Shown: positions 47,808 to 59,557 of the stretch, in pieces | How positions within the stretch are numbered: the stretch's first letter is position 1 | Layout: every line of letters starts with the position of its first letter | Assembly (NCBI GenBank): GCA_900215285.1 | Contig: OCMG01000004.1 | Span: 987,501-1,051,500, forward strand | Reading direction: 5' to 3' | Source: Ensifer adhaerens | GTDB taxonomy: Bacteria > Pseudomonadota > Alphaproteobacteria > Rhizobiales > Rhizobiaceae | DNA: 64,000 nucleotides | Notes under the pieces: generated by a model | Told to the model about the DNA's origin: nothing | Databases searched by the model: none | What the model saw: the letters and a program-made list of their open reading frames with translations, nothing else | Position numbers and translations under genes: made by a program

Positions 47808-49100
47808 TCAGGCCTTGCGTGTGAAGCGGCCCTTGACGACGCGGGGTGCTTCCGCCGAGGCGGCACGATTTTCGAGCGCGTTCGTCTTCATGAAGCTGAG
47901 GATGCGTGGCGCGATCTCGCGGCGGAAGCGGGAGCCGTTGAAGACGCCATAATGGCCCACATCCGGCTGCAGATAGTGCATCCGCATGCCGTCCGGGATG
48001 GAAGAGCACAGCGTCTGCGCCGCCGCGGTCTGGCCGACGCCGGAAATGTCGTCATTCTCACCTTCGACCGTCATCAGCGCGGTCTTCGTAATGGCCTTCA
48101 GGTCAATGAGACGGCCGCGATGGGTCATCTCGCCCTTCGGCAACGCATGGCGGATGAAGACGGTATCGACCGTTTGCAGATAGAATTCGGCGGTCAGGTC
48201 CATGACGGCGAGATACTCGTCGTAGAACTCGCGGTGCTTCTCCGCCGGCTCGCCGTCGTTCTTCACCAGATGGAAGAAGAAGTCCTTCTGCGCCGTCATG
48301 TGGCGGTCGAGGTTCATGGACATGAAGCCGGTCAATTGCAGGAAGCCCGGATAGACGAGACGCATGGCGCCGGGCTGCGGCCACGGAACCTGCATGACCA
48401 CATTTTCTGCAAACCATTCGATCGGCTTGTTCTCGGCCAGGCGATTGACGGCCGTGGGGTTGCTGCGGGTATCGATCGGCCCGCCCATGAGCGTCATGGA
48501 CGCCGGCACGTTCGGATCGTCGTCCATCGCCATGACCGCAGCGGCGGCCAGAACCGGGACAGAGGGCTGGCATACAGCCATCAGATGTGTGTCGGGCCCG
48601 AGGAAGCGGATCATCTCGATGACGTAATCAATATAGTCGTCGAGGTCGAATGTTCCGTCCTGCAGCGGCACCATGCGGGCATCGACCCAATCGGTGATGT
48701 AGACGTCTGCATGCGGCAGCATGGTCTCGACCGTACCGCGCAGCAGCGTGGCATAGTGGCCCGACATGGGTGCGACCATCAACAATTTCGGGCCGCGCTC
48801 GACGCCGGGCGGCAGCACTCGCTCGAAATGCAGGAGATTACAGAAGGGCTTCGACCACACGATCTTCTCGTGGACCGAGACTTCCTCGCCATTGATGACG
48901 GTCAATGGAAGGCCGAACTCGGGTTTGCCATAGCGACGCGTGGCGCGCTCGAACACTTCGAAGCCTGCGGCCATCGTCCGACCAAAGGCGGTATGCGAAA
49001 TGGGATTGAAGGGATTTCGGTAAGCGACGCGCATTGCGTCTGCAGCTGCTCTCCATGGGGCCATGACCGCATGGTTGAACTCATACATCTGATAGAACAT
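47808..49100 (-). CDS. phaZ: Intracellular polyhydroxyalkanoate depolymerase
   Basis: Hydrolyses stored poly-3-hydroxybutyrate granules; 430 residues, alpha/beta-hydrolase fold with no signal peptide. The nucleophile is the cysteine of the AVCQPSVPVL motif, as established for PhaZ of Cupriavidus. TDWVDARMVPL and the C-terminal VGHYGVFNGSRFR (catalytic His region) are conserved. No phaA/B/C genes are here. It supports PHB storage, widespread in rhizobia. The 359-base gap upstream separates it from the nitroreductase. Confidence 0.93.
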   Translation of the reverse strand: MFYQMYEFNHAVMAPWRAAADAMRVAYRNPFNPISHTAFGRTMAAGFEVFERATRRYGKPEFGLPLTVINGEEVSVHEKIVWSKPFCNLLHFERVLPPGVERGPKLLMVAPMSGHYATLLRGTVETMLPHADVYITDWVDARMVPLQDGTFDLDDYIDYVIEMIRFLGPDTHLMAVCQPSVPVLAAAAVMAMDDDPNVPASMTLMGGPIDTRSNPTAVNRLAENKPIEWFAENVVMQVPWPQPGAMRLVYPGFLQLTGFMSMNLDRHMTAQKDFFFHLVKNDGEPAEKHREFYDEYLAVMDLTAEFYLQTVDTVFIRHALPKGEMTHRGRLIDLKAITKTALMTVEGENDDISGVGQTAAAQTLCSSIPDGMRMHYLQPDVGHYGVFNGSRFRREIAPRILSFMKTNALENRAASAEAPRVVKGRFTRKA

Positions 49101-49459
49101 CAGCCGTGCCTTTCTTGCCGGACCACAGACGTCGTAACGCTCTGCACCGGACTATTGTTCGAGCCTAGCACTTTTCCCTTTCCGAACAATCAAGATAATA
49201 GTCTAGAACTAGGGATGAATTGGCGCCTGTTTTCAATGAATTCAGTTGGCAGCTTACGAAGCCATGCAACTTCGGCAAGGTCGCTTTCGCCGAAGAATGA
49301 CGAATCAGTCGTCTCTGTTGCGCTGCAAAACGCTCTTCCCACCTCGGTCGAATGGCTCTAAGGTCCGCCTGCCTCCGACGCGGCTCAACGCGTCGTCGTT
49401 GTCGGGGCTTCTTTCAACAGCATCTCCACCCCATACAAACCAGGACAAGGCAAATCGAT
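49101..49459. other. Divergent gap between phaZ and nitroreductase genes
   Basis: 359 bases with no convincing gene. An AT-richer part around 49180-49260 may hold promoters for both flanking genes. I see no RNA gene or repeat. Confidence 0.5.
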
Positions 49460-50041
49460 ATGTCGCGTCAGACTGAATTCCCGGTCGATCCACTTTTTAC
49501 AGCCCGCTGGTCTCCCCGCTCGTTCGTTCCCAAAGCAATTCCGGACAAGGATCTGAAGACGATCCTTGAGGCCGCAAGCTTTGCTCCTTCGGCAATGAAT
49601 GCGCAGCCCTGGCGCTTCGTCTATGCCCATCGCGACACGCCGGAATTTGAAAAGCTGGCGGCAGCGCTGAATGAGTTCAATGCGATGTGGGCGAAGAACG
49701 CTTCGGTGCTCGTCCTCATTTTCTCCCAGAAGACCGTGACCTCCGACACCGGCGAGGAAAAGCCTTTCTATAGCCACGCCTTCGACGCAGGTGCAGCCTG
49801 GATGTCGCTGGCGCTTCAGGCGCATATGCTGGGCTATCATGCGCATGCCATGGGCGGCGTGTTGCATGAGAAGGCGATGGAACTGTTCAATGTTCCTTCG
49901 TCCTTTCGCCTCGAAGTCGGCGTCGCCATCGGCACGCGCGGCGAGAAGGAAGCTCTGCCGGAGCGCCTGCAGGAGCGCGAGGCTCCGAGCCCGCGCAAGC
50001 CGCTTTCCGCCATCGCCGGCAACGGCACCTTCGTCGCCTGA
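49460..50041 (+). CDS. Nitroreductase family protein
   Basis: FMN-dependent oxidoreductase of 193 residues. It has the FMN-binding SPRSF (residues near 18-22) and the APSAMNAQPWRFV segment typical of this family. C-terminal FMN-contacting region VGVAIGTRGEKEALPE. The ATG at 49460 (MSRQTEFPVDP) gives the family length; upstream in-frame sequence has no similarity. Substrate unknown. A terminator follows. Confidence 0.9.
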   Translation: MSRQTEFPVDPLFTARWSPRSFVPKAIPDKDLKTILEAASFAPSAMNAQPWRFVYAHRDTPEFEKLAAALNEFNAMWAKNASVLVLIFSQKTVTSDTGEEKPFYSHAFDAGAAWMSLALQAHMLGYHAHAMGGVLHEKAMELFNVPSSFRLEVGVAIGTRGEKEALPERLQEREAPSPRKPLSAIAGNGTFVA

Positions 50042-50060
50042 TCATCTGGCAAACAAGAAT

Positions 50061-50092
50061 GCCCGCCTTCGGCTTGTCGAGGCGGGCTTTTT
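50061..50092 (+). terminator. Terminator of the nitroreductase gene
   Basis: Stem GCCCGCCT (50061-50068) with AGGCGGGC (50080-50087), then TTTTT. It lies 19 bases after the stop and before convergent gyrB. Confidence 0.83.
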
Positions 50093-50125
50093 CTTTGCCG
50101 GATTCTGACCCAGATTCTGTCTGTG

Positions 50126-52564
<2,439 letters not shown>

Positions 52565-52695
52565 TTAAACTTTCCCAGATGAACCGGCGACCGATGCGGC
52601 AGGCAAGCCTTGAATAGGCACCCAATCCGCCGGTTTCTGGGCAGGACGCGCGATCTGCCGCGTCTTGCCCGAATCACCATGAATTTATCGTTTCG

Positions 52696-52723
52696 ACTAT
52701 AGGCACTTTGGCGTTGAAGCCAA
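52696..52723 (-). promoter_or_regulatory. Possible gyrB promoter
   Basis: On the minus strand, TTGGCT (complement of 52718-52723) and TATAGT (complement of 52696-52701) are spaced 16 bases apart, ending 131 bases before the gyrB start. Confidence 0.45.
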
Positions 52724-52771
52724 ACCTGCGGGACCGCTTTTCCCCGGAAAGCGGCGGTTTTCAGGGCTTTT

Positions 52772-53140
52772 TCAAGCCTTCTGCCGCGCCGCCTCATTCA
52801 GCACGGTATCAATGGCGGCGAGCGTCTCGTGATCCAGGTTTCTGATCTCATGCGCGAGCCGATTGGCGAGCGCCGTATAGGCGGCATCCAGCCCTGCCGT
52901 ATCGATGACGACGCGCGGATGGGAGAGACCGGCAACCCGCATCAGGTCCTCGAGGTCGTCCCAGATGATGTTGAAATAGCCGGCCACGCGCTGGATGAAA
53001 TCGAAGCTCGGGGCGCTGCGATTGCCATGTTCCAGCGCAGACAGGTAGGCCTGGGACACGCCGAGCGCAGTTGCCATTTCCTTCTGCGTGACGCCCTTCT
53101 TGCGCCGAAGCTCGCGCATGGCCTCGCCAAACGGGGTCAT
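52772..53140 (-). CDS. XRE-family helix-turn-helix regulator
   Basis: Protein of 122 residues with an N-terminal Cro/CI-type HTH (residues about 8-62: LRRKKGVTQKEMATALGVS, then QAYLSALEHG) and a C-terminal part with helical content. ATG 53140 overlaps the Smr gene stop (ATGA), so the two are coupled. Target genes are unknown; its position suggests regulation of the adjacent Smr-mltA-Tim44 group or itself. I do not assign a symbol. Confidence 0.85.
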   Translation of the reverse strand: MTPFGEAMRELRRKKGVTQKEMATALGVSQAYLSALEHGNRSAPSFDFIQRVAGYFNIIWDDLEDLMRVAGLSHPRVVIDTAGLDAAYTALANRLAHEIRNLDHETLAAIDTVLNEAARQKA

Positions 53141-53691
53141 GACCTGTCTCCCGGCTTGCGGGCGAGCCTGACATAGAGGGCCCCATCGCCGCCATGGCCG
53201 CGGCTCGCGGTCTCGTAGCCGGAGATGAGGAATCGAAACTCGGGTTTCGAAAACCACAGCGGGACGGCGCGCTTCAATGCACCTTCGCTGCCCATGGACG
53301 AGCCCTTGCCGGTGATGACGAGGACATGCCGAAGCCCGCGCTCATGGGCATGAACCAGAAAGCCGAGCAGCATGGCATGGGCCTCGCTCTGCACCAGACC
53401 GTGAAGATCGATGCGGGCCTCCAGCTGAAGCCTGCCCTTGGCAATCTTCTTCTGTACCGGGCGCTCGATCGGATGGTGACGATGATCGGGCTTGTTGTTG
53501 GCGGGCGTAGCCTTGGCACCCTGATCATTCAGCGTGAAGATCGGCACGCCTCCCGCCGGCACGGCCTCGCCCGGGATTTGCGGCTCAAGCTCTTCGAGGA
53601 AATCCATGCGACCGGGAAGCGCCCGAACCGAACGCGCGACCTTCCCCCAGAGAATACGGTCTTCGGACGACATGGTCTTCTTCGTCGCCAT
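53137..53691 (-). CDS. Smr-domain (MutS2-like C-terminal) protein
   Basis: Protein of 184 residues with a C-terminal Smr domain: IDLHGLVQSEAHA and VLVITGKGSSMG are the conserved H-G and nucleotide-binding loops. Smr proteins nick or bind DNA or RNA, but no activity is shown here. The N-terminal 80 residues are low-complexity and basic/proline-rich. ATG 53691 is one base after the mltA stop, and its TGA overlaps the XRE start. Confidence 0.9.
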   Translation of the reverse strand: MATKKTMSSEDRILWGKVARSVRALPGRMDFLEELEPQIPGEAVPAGGVPIFTLNDQGAKATPANNKPDHRHHPIERPVQKKIAKGRLQLEARIDLHGLVQSEAHAMLLGFLVHAHERGLRHVLVITGKGSSMGSEGALKRAVPLWFSKPEFRFLISGYETASRGHGGDGALYVRLARKPGDRS

Positions 53692-53692
53692 C

Positions 53693-54802
53693 TCAATAAC
53701 GCTCCGCGGCGGCACTGGGCACGAGGATGAAGAAGTTCGCTTCGTTGCGGACCGAACCCGCCAGCTCGCCGGCCTGCGAACCGGAGCCGGTAAAGATGTC
53801 GCCGCGCGCCGGCCCGACGATGGCCGAGCCTGTATCAAGCGCCAGCATCAGCCGGCGGAAGGGCCGGCCGTTGTCGAGCCGCGTCAGGCTTTCGCTCTCG
53901 ATGTAGAAGGGACAGCCGAAGGTGTGGATGTTGCGATCGACGGCGAGCGAACGGCCGGGTGTCATCTGCACCTTGGCAGCCGCCACCGGCCCGAGTGCCG
54001 GGTCCCCGATCTCTTCCTCACGGAAGAAGATGTAGGAGCGGTTACGCCAGTACGTCTCATCGGCGCGATCCGGATTGCGGGCGAGCCAGTCGCGGATCGC
54101 ACCCATGGAGATTTCCGCCGGGTCTATTTCGCCGGTCTCGACCAGATACCGGCCGATGCCGGTGAAGGGATGGCCGGCCTTGGCGGCATAGGTGATGCGC
54201 CTGACAGAGCTATCGCGGAAGGTCAGCCGGCCCGCACCCTGAACGTGGGTGAAGAAGACGTCCGCCTTGGAACGCGCCCAGGCGATTTCGAGCCCCCGTC
54301 CGTCGAGATAGCCTAGATCGACGGCCTTGCGGTCCGGATATTCGGAAATCTCTCCGTCGCGCAGAAGGCCGAACATGTAGGAAGGGTCCATTGACGCGGG
54401 ACGGTTCGTATCATTCAGGTCAACCAGATCGTCCGGACGGCGATAGAACGGATAGCGCCAGGTCGCATCGGGCGTATCCGAGACTTCGACATCCGGTTCG
54501 TAAAAGGCTGTGACGAAACCGTTGCCGCCATCGTCTCGATGAATGAAGAAAGGCACGAAGTGCTCCTCAAAAAAGGAACGGGCTTCGTCGGCCGAAGCTG
54601 CGGCGCCCAGGTCTTCCGCCGCGCTCATGGCGGGCAGAAGCTCTTGCGCTGTCACGCCCAGCGTGCCCGTCCGATAGGGCTTCTTTCCGAGAATATGCGC
54701 CCGGCATCGCCGGAGCGCCGCAATAAGCTCCCGAGGGTCGTCCTCGCCCCACCCGGCCAGACTGTCGAAGCCGCGTTTTTCGAGCGAGAACCCGGATGTC
54801 AT
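53693..54802 (-). CDS. mltA: MltA-type lytic murein transglycosylase
   Basis: Cleaves peptidoglycan glycan strands to 1,6-anhydro-MurNAc products; 369 residues. The MltA and 3D domains are recognisable: AFYEPDVEVSD, VQGAGRLTF and ALDTGSAIVGPARGDIF with catalytic Asp323. Unlike the E. coli lipoprotein, I see no lipobox or signal peptide at the N-terminus (MTSGFSLEKRGFDSL). A GTG at 54805 is an alternative start. Overlaps the Tim44 gene stop by one base. Its products could feed AmgK-MurU recycling encoded in this window. Confidence 0.9.
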   Translation of the reverse strand: MTSGFSLEKRGFDSLAGWGEDDPRELIAALRRCRAHILGKKPYRTGTLGVTAQELLPAMSAAEDLGAAASADEARSFFEEHFVPFFIHRDDGGNGFVTAFYEPDVEVSDTPDATWRYPFYRRPDDLVDLNDTNRPASMDPSYMFGLLRDGEISEYPDRKAVDLGYLDGRGLEIAWARSKADVFFTHVQGAGRLTFRDSSVRRITYAAKAGHPFTGIGRYLVETGEIDPAEISMGAIRDWLARNPDRADETYWRNRSYIFFREEEIGDPALGPVAAAKVQMTPGRSLAVDRNIHTFGCPFYIESESLTRLDNGRPFRRLMLALDTGSAIVGPARGDIFTGSGSQAGELAGSVRNEANFFILVPSAAAERY

Positions 54803-55500
54803 CACTGCTCCGATTCGGTACCGACGAGTTTCCAGTTCGGATCGCGCAAGCGCGTATCGCGGGCAAAGGTCCAGATGTCCTTGACCTCGGCCACTTCTTC
54901 CGGGTGACCATCGATCAGAGTGCCCTGCTTGTCATAGGTGGCGGAGATCAGCTGGCTGACGATCCGCACCGTGACGAAAGCTTCGGTCCCCTTGACCGCG
55001 GCGTTGAGCATCTCGGCCTTGTTGATGCCGACGAAGGTCGAGTTCATGCGCTCGCCCTTCGTTTCGCGATCCCTGATCGCCGCCTCGAAGCCTTCATAGA
55101 CTTCGCGCGACAGGAGATTCTTGAGCGCGTTGCGATCACCTTCGGCAAATGCCATCACGATCATCTCGTAAGCCGCACGCGCACCCTTCATGAATTCTGC
55201 CGGATTGAAGCTCGCATCAGCGTCGATCACGGAGCGAATGCCGGTGTTCAGATCACTTCCGGCAGCGGTGAACGCGTCAGCCGGCGCGTAGGGATTGACG
55301 GGTTCGCCAATATCGCGGCCAGATGCTACAGGCGCGACCTTATCGGCAACCGGACGAACCTCCGTGCTTTCGCGACGCGCATAGGGATCGTGCGGCGGTT
55401 TCTCGTTGCCGGTTCTTCTCCCGAGCACGTTGCGCAGCTGAATGAAGATGACAACTGCCGCGACGAGGAAAAAAATCGTGACGATATCGTTTGAACCCAT
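54802..55500 (-). CDS. Tim44/TimA-family membrane-associated protein
   Basis: Protein of 232 residues with an N-terminal hydrophobic segment (IVTIFFLVAAVVIFIQL), a variable linker (to about residue 90), then a Tim44-like domain that includes EGDRNALKNLLSREVYEGF. In alphaproteobacteria such TimA proteins are relatives of mitochondrial Tim44, but role in protein translocation is unproven. Coupled to mltA by a one-base overlap. No symbol assigned. Confidence 0.86.
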   Translation of the reverse strand: MGSNDIVTIFFLVAAVVIFIQLRNVLGRRTGNEKPPHDPYARRESTEVRPVADKVAPVASGRDIGEPVNPYAPADAFTAAGSDLNTGIRSVIDADASFNPAEFMKGARAAYEMIVMAFAEGDRNALKNLLSREVYEGFEAAIRDRETKGERMNSTFVGINKAEMLNAAVKGTEAFVTVRIVSQLISATYDKQGTLIDGHPEEVAEVKDIWTFARDTRLRDPNWKLVGTESEQ

Positions 55501-55614
55501 TGGCCTATAAACCAGTTTCTCATTTATGCCTGGAAATCATATAGTCTTCAAACCACAGCTATTCAAACGCTAGATGTCGCTTCGACAGTTCCAGCGGCAA
55601 TAAAGGCGCCCCAC

Positions 55615-56124
55615 ATGCGATTTTCGATCCTTCCTCTGGCTTTGGTCGTACTACCGCTGCTGGAAATTGCTGTCTTCATCATCGTTGGCCGCTATATCGG
55701 CGTGCTTCCGGTCATAGGACTGATCTTTCTGTCCTCGGCACTCGGCGGCGTGCTATTGCGGATCCAGGGCATCGGGGTTCTGCGCAAGCTCTCCCGGGAG
55801 ATGGATGCCGGACGGCTCCCCGCCCGTGAGCTCATCCACGGTGCCATGATCGTCCTCGCCGGTCTTTTTCTCCTGACCCCCGGATTCGTCACCGACGTCC
55901 TCGGATTGCTTCTCTTCATTCCGGCCGTGCGGGATGCCGCATGGCTGATGATCAAGGACCGGATTGTGGTCTCAGGCCGGTTCAGCAGCACCGGCAGAGG
56001 TCCGGATTCGCCTTTCGAGGGGCCAGGCCGAAACCACGAAGCGGGCGACGTGATCGATCTCGACGAGGAAGACTACCGGCGCGAACCCAATTCGAATTCA
56101 CCATGGAACCGACGGATCGACTAG
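55615..56124 (+). CDS. FxsA family membrane protein
   Basis: Protein of 169 residues with hydrophobic segments (ILPLALVVLPLLEIAVFIIVG, VIGLIFLSSALGG, VLAGLFLLTPGFVTDVLGLL) typical of FxsA, named for suppressing F-plasmid exclusion of phage T7 in E. coli. The C-terminus is charged and disordered-looking. The gene is divergent from the Tim44 gene across 114 bases and precedes secB by 94. Confidence 0.86.
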   Translation: MRFSILPLALVVLPLLEIAVFIIVGRYIGVLPVIGLIFLSSALGGVLLRIQGIGVLRKLSREMDAGRLPARELIHGAMIVLAGLFLLTPGFVTDVLGLLLFIPAVRDAAWLMIKDRIVVSGRFSSTGRGPDSPFEGPGRNHEAGDVIDLDEEDYRREPNSNSPWNRRID

Positions 56125-56218
56125 ATCTTCCACGGCGCCGGGCATTGGCCGCAGGGTTGTAAGGCCCCCTTGGAAATGTTAGATCGCGGCACGACCGATT
56201 TTCCCTTGAGGAGCAGAC

Positions 56219-56704
56219 ATGTCTAACGATGCAAACCAGAACGGCGCCGGACAGGCTCCTTCGCTGAACATTCTCGCCCAGTATACAAAGGACCTTTCCT
56301 TCGAAAACCCTGGTGCGCCGCAATCCCTGCAGGCCCGCGACAAGGCTCCGGAAATCAATATCAATGTGAACGTCAACGCCAACCCGCTGGGTGGCGACGA
56401 TTTCGACGTTCTGCTGACGCTGACCGCTGAAGCCAAGGCCGGCGACAAGTCGCTGTTCCACGCCGAGCTTGCCTATGGCGGCGTTTTCCGCATTTCCGGC
56501 TTCCCGCAGGAACATATGCTGCCTATCCTCTTCATCGAGTGCCCGCGCCTGCTGTTCCCGTTTGCCCGGCAGATCATTGCGGACGTCACGCGTAACGGCG
56601 GCTTCCCACCGCTTCTCGTCGACCCGATCGACTTCGCGCAGATGTTCTCGCAGCGCATGGCCGAGGAACAGGCCCGCGCCAAGGTGAGCGCCAACACCAA
56701 CTGA
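56219..56704 (+). CDS. secB: Protein-export chaperone SecB
   Basis: Tetrameric cytosolic chaperone that keeps preproteins unfolded for SecA; 161 residues. Typical SecB features: acidic early part, [25 protein letters not shown] and the [22 protein letters not shown] block. An alphaproteobacterial SecB is standard. A terminator follows the stop. Confidence 0.97.
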   Translation: MSNDANQNGAGQAPSLNILAQYTKDLSFENPGAPQSLQARDKAPEININVNVNANPLGGDDFDVLLTLTAEAKAGDKSLFHAELAYGGVFRISGFPQEHMLPILFIECPRLLFPFARQIIADVTRNGGFPPLLVDPIDFAQMFSQRMAEEQARAKVSANTN

Positions 56705-56729
56705 TCGCCTCGTCTTAAGACGCAAGCAA

Positions 56730-56760
56730 AAAAGCCCGGGCTCTCGTCCCGGGCTTTTCT
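56730..56760 (+). terminator. Terminator of secB
   Basis: Perfect 11-bp stem AAAAGCCCGGG (56730-56740) with CCCGGGCTTTT (56748-56758), followed by CT. It sits between convergent secB and dnaQ and may serve both. Confidence 0.85.
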
Positions 56761-56784
56761 TTGGCTGAAATCCATTTGGGGCAT

Positions 56785-57477
56785 TTACTGATACCGAGAC
56801 CAGAGCGCCTTGCCGCCGATCTTGGCGATCATGGCCTCATGCGCCTGCCGCTCGGTTTGCGTGACCCGCGCCGCCAACGGCTTTGGCCGGCCGACCATAA
56901 GCGCCGCCGAGGCTTCGTTTTCCTCGACCGTCATCTGGCCCGGACCTGCGAGGCCGAGCGCCGCCTGACGGCCGCCAATCATCTCGATATAGACTTCGGC
57001 CAGAAGTTCGGAGTCGAGAAGCGCGCCGTGCTTGGCGCGATGCGAATTGTCGATGCCGTAGCGCTTGCAGAGCGCGTCGAGGGAGTTCGGGCCCATCGGG
57101 TGCTTGCGGCGGGCCAGCGACAGGGTATCGATGACTTCGGAGGGCGCAATGGGCGCAAGATTGAGGCGGGCAAGCTCCGCATTGATGAAGCCCATGTCGA
57201 AGGTTGCGTTGTGAGCAATCCATTTCGCCCCTTCGAAAAAGGTCAGGATTTGCTCGGCGACATCTGCGAATGCTGGCTTGTCGGCCAGGAATTCATCCGT
57301 GATCCCATGAACCGCGAGCGCGTCCGGATGAACCTTGCGTTCCCCTGGGCTGATATAGAGATGCAGAGTTCGTCCCGTGGGAAAGTGATTGTCGAGCTCG
57401 ATCCCCCCGATTTCAATGATGCGGTCCTCCCGCGAATCGAGGCCGGTCGTTTCCGTGTCGAAGATGATTTCCCGCAT
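56785..57477 (-). CDS. dnaQ: DNA polymerase III epsilon subunit (proofreading exonuclease)
   Basis: 3'-5' exonuclease of DNA polymerase III; 230 residues. ExoI motif FDTETTGLD, ExoII HNATFDMGFIN and ExoIII HRAKHGALLDSELLA are all intact. From ATG 57477 (MREIIFDTETTG) the family start fits; longer reading to 57579 is not supported. It is next to coaE on the same strand, with a gap of 16 bases. Confidence 0.96.
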   Translation of the reverse strand: MREIIFDTETTGLDSREDRIIEIGGIELDNHFPTGRTLHLYISPGERKVHPDALAVHGITDEFLADKPAFADVAEQILTFFEGAKWIAHNATFDMGFINAELARLNLAPIAPSEVIDTLSLARRKHPMGPNSLDALCKRYGIDNSHRAKHGALLDSELLAEVYIEMIGGRQAALGLAGPGQMTVEENEASAALMVGRPKPLAARVTQTERQAHEAMIAKIGGKALWSRYQ

Positions 57478-57493
57478 TTCTGTTCCTGCCTGA

Positions 57494-58087
57494 TTACGTG
57501 AGACGGCGCGACCTGATGTCTGCGAGTATCGTGCGAACCTGCGCGCGTGCCTGTTCCAGTCCGTCACCGGTTTGAACAATATAATCGGCGCGGCGTCTTT
57601 TTTCGCTATCGGGCACCTGTCTCGACAGGATCATTTCAAACTTTTCCACTGTCATTCCCGGACGGGCCAGAACACGCGCGCGTTGAATGTCCGGCGCGCA
57701 GCTGACCACGACGACCGCATCGACCCGTCCCTCGCCGCCCGTTTCATAGAGAAGAGGTATGTCCAGAACGACAATGTCGTGGCCCTCCTCTTCCGCCCGC
57801 TTGCGAAACTCTGTCTCCCTGTCGCGCACCAGCGGATGAACAATGGCTTCGAGGGTCTTGAAGTCCGAGGGATGAGCCGCGAGATGCGCAGCCAGTCTGG
57901 TGCGATCGACCTTGCCTGCAACCGTCGTGCCCGGAAAGGCGGCTTCAATCGGCGCCACAGCCTCGGCGCTATAAAGTTCATGCACGACCGCGTCGGAATC
58001 GTTGACCGGGACGCCTTCGGCCCGAAACATCTCGGCGGTCGTCGATTTGCCCATGCCGATGGACCCGGTCAGGCCGATCACAAACAT
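57494..58087 (-). CDS. coaE: Dephospho-CoA kinase
   Basis: Last step of CoA synthesis; 197 residues. P-loop GLTGSIGMGKSTTAE and the conserved DSDAVVHELY and DIPLLYE motifs. One-base overlap of its ATG with the aroE stop (TGATG), so translated with it. This is a second CoA gene in the window, apart from coaA. Confidence 0.97.
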   Translation of the reverse strand: MFVIGLTGSIGMGKSTTAEMFRAEGVPVNDSDAVVHELYSAEAVAPIEAAFPGTTVAGKVDRTRLAAHLAAHPSDFKTLEAIVHPLVRDRETEFRKRAEEEGHDIVVLDIPLLYETGGEGRVDAVVVVSCAPDIQRARVLARPGMTVEKFEMILSRQVPDSEKRRRADYIVQTGDGLEQARAQVRTILADIRSRRLT

Positions 58088-58917
58088 CAGCGCACCCCCA
58101 TTGCGGTTTCCACGACATGACGGAGGGCTTCATCGACGACCGGTCGGATGCCGAACCACTTTTCGAAACCCGGGACCGCCTGGTGCAGGAGCATGCCAAG
58201 ACCATCGGCAGTCGCAATCCCTTGCGCTTCAGCCTGCAATATAAAGGCCGTCTTGAGCGGGACATACACGATATCCGTCACCAGCGCACCTTCGCGCATG
58301 CCGCTGAAATCGATCTGCGGCACGCTCTGATCCTTCAGACCCAGCGACGTCGTGTTGACGAAAAGGCCGGCACCGGTGAGAAGTTCTGGCAGGGCGTCGA
58401 GCGGATGGGGTTCTACGTGAGCGCCGAAGCGATCGGCAAGGATCTTCGCCTTTTCCACCGTTCGGTTCAGCACATGAATGTTGCGGAAGCCCCTTTCGAG
58501 GAGAGCCACAATCACAGCCCGGCTCGCGCCACCCGCTCCATACACGACAGCAGTTTCCAGATTCTGCCAGCCCGGCCTCTTCTCATCCAAGTTCGCGGCG
58601 AAACCGTAGGCATCGGTATTCGTGGCTCGAACCCGCCCGTGTTCACGCCAGAGCGTATTGGCCGCTCCGATATAGTCGGCTGTTTCGTCGACTTCGTCGG
58701 CCAGCGCGAATGCACGTTCCTTGTGGGGTATCGTGATATTGCCGCCTGCGTAGTGCGAGTCCCCGTTCTTGAGACTTGCCATGAAATTCTCGAAGTCTTC
58801 GGGCGCCACGTCGATTGCGCGATAGGTTCCGTGAAGCCCATGACGTTTGAGCCAGGTTCCGTGGATCAACGGAGATTTCGAATGGTTTATCGGATGGCCG
58901 GCGACAAATGCATGCAT
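58087..58917 (-). CDS. aroE: Shikimate dehydrogenase
   Basis: NADPH-dependent reduction of dehydroshikimate in the shikimate pathway; 276 residues. Substrate Ser motif NHSKSPLIH, Lys in [11 protein letters not shown], the NADP loop [12 protein letters not shown] and NRT. Order aroE-coaE-dnaQ, with maf upstream by 19 bases, is the usual rhizobial grouping near the origin. Confidence 0.97.
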   Translation of the reverse strand: MHAFVAGHPINHSKSPLIHGTWLKRHGLHGTYRAIDVAPEDFENFMASLKNGDSHYAGGNITIPHKERAFALADEVDETADYIGAANTLWREHGRVRATNTDAYGFAANLDEKRPGWQNLETAVVYGAGGASRAVIVALLERGFRNIHVLNRTVEKAKILADRFGAHVEPHPLDALPELLTGAGLFVNTTSLGLKDQSVPQIDFSGMREGALVTDIVYVPLKTAFILQAEAQGIATADGLGMLLHQAVPGFEKWFGIRPVVDEALRHVVETAMGVR

Positions 58918-58936
58918 GGTTAATGTTTCACGTGAA

Positions 58937-59557
58937 TCAGCGGGGAATGACGGAAAGGTTTCTGAGTGCGCCGAGCAACGGCAACATGGGCAGTCCTATG
59001 ATGGTGAAGAAGTCCCCCTCGACCTTCTCGAACAACTGCTGCCCCAGTCCTTCATAGCTATAGGCCCCGACGGTCAGCAAGACCTTATCGCCAGCCCTCG
59101 ATATATAGGATTGGAGAAAGCTGTCGCTGAAGTCGCGGAACGTCATATCCGCGACTGCGACGTGGTGCCATACTTCTTCTTCTCCCCGAACAATCGAAAC
59201 CGCACTCGACAGACGATGGGTTCGCCCTCGCATGGATTTCAGCTGTTCTCTTGCCATGTCGACAGAGGTGCACTTGTGAAACAGCCTTCCCTCCATGGAC
59301 ATGACCTGATCGGAGCCAATGACCAGACAATCGGGGTTGCGTTCTGCAACGTCGCGCGCCTTTGCCGCAGCCAGTGCCGCGGCGATGTCTTCCGGTGAAG
59401 CCCCCGCATTCGCGAGAGGCGCTTCGATCTGACGCTCATCAATGCGCGCTGGCTCGACACCGAATTCGAGACCGGCGGCTTCCATCAGTTGCTTTCGGAA
59501 CGGTGACCCGGAGGCCAGAATCAGATCCGGTTTTTTCGGCATGAAGATCAGTCTCAT
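58937..59557 (-). CDS. maf: Maf-like nucleotide pyrophosphatase
   Basis: Maf/YceF/YhdE family house-cleaning nucleotide pyrophosphatase, about 206 residues from ATG 59557. Family motifs: [14 protein letters not shown] at the N-terminus, [10 protein letters not shown] and the [23 protein letters not shown] region. ATG 59542 ([11 protein letters not shown]) is an equally good start; neither has a strong ribosome site. It may remove non-canonical or modified nucleotides. Its upstream flank is the probable origin. Confidence 0.9.
   Translation of the reverse strand: MRLIFMPKKPDLILASGSPFRKQLMEAAGLEFGVEPARIDERQIEAPLANAGASPEDIAAALAAAKARDVAERNPDCLVIGSDQVMSMEGRLFHKCTSVDMAREQLKSMRGRTHRLSSAVSIVRGEEEVWHHVAVADMTFRDFSDSFLQSYISRAGDKVLLTVGAYSYEGLGQQLFEKVEGDFFTIIGLPMLPLLGALRNLSVIPR

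Noticed and set aside
47952..49361. Plus-strand open frame of 469 codons opposite phaZ
   Set aside because: Antisense of phaZ; the histidine- and arginine-rich product has no family resemblance.
49101..49459. Possible tRNA or small RNA in the phaZ-nitroreductase gap
   Set aside because: I looked for cloverleaf arms and a terminator and found none.
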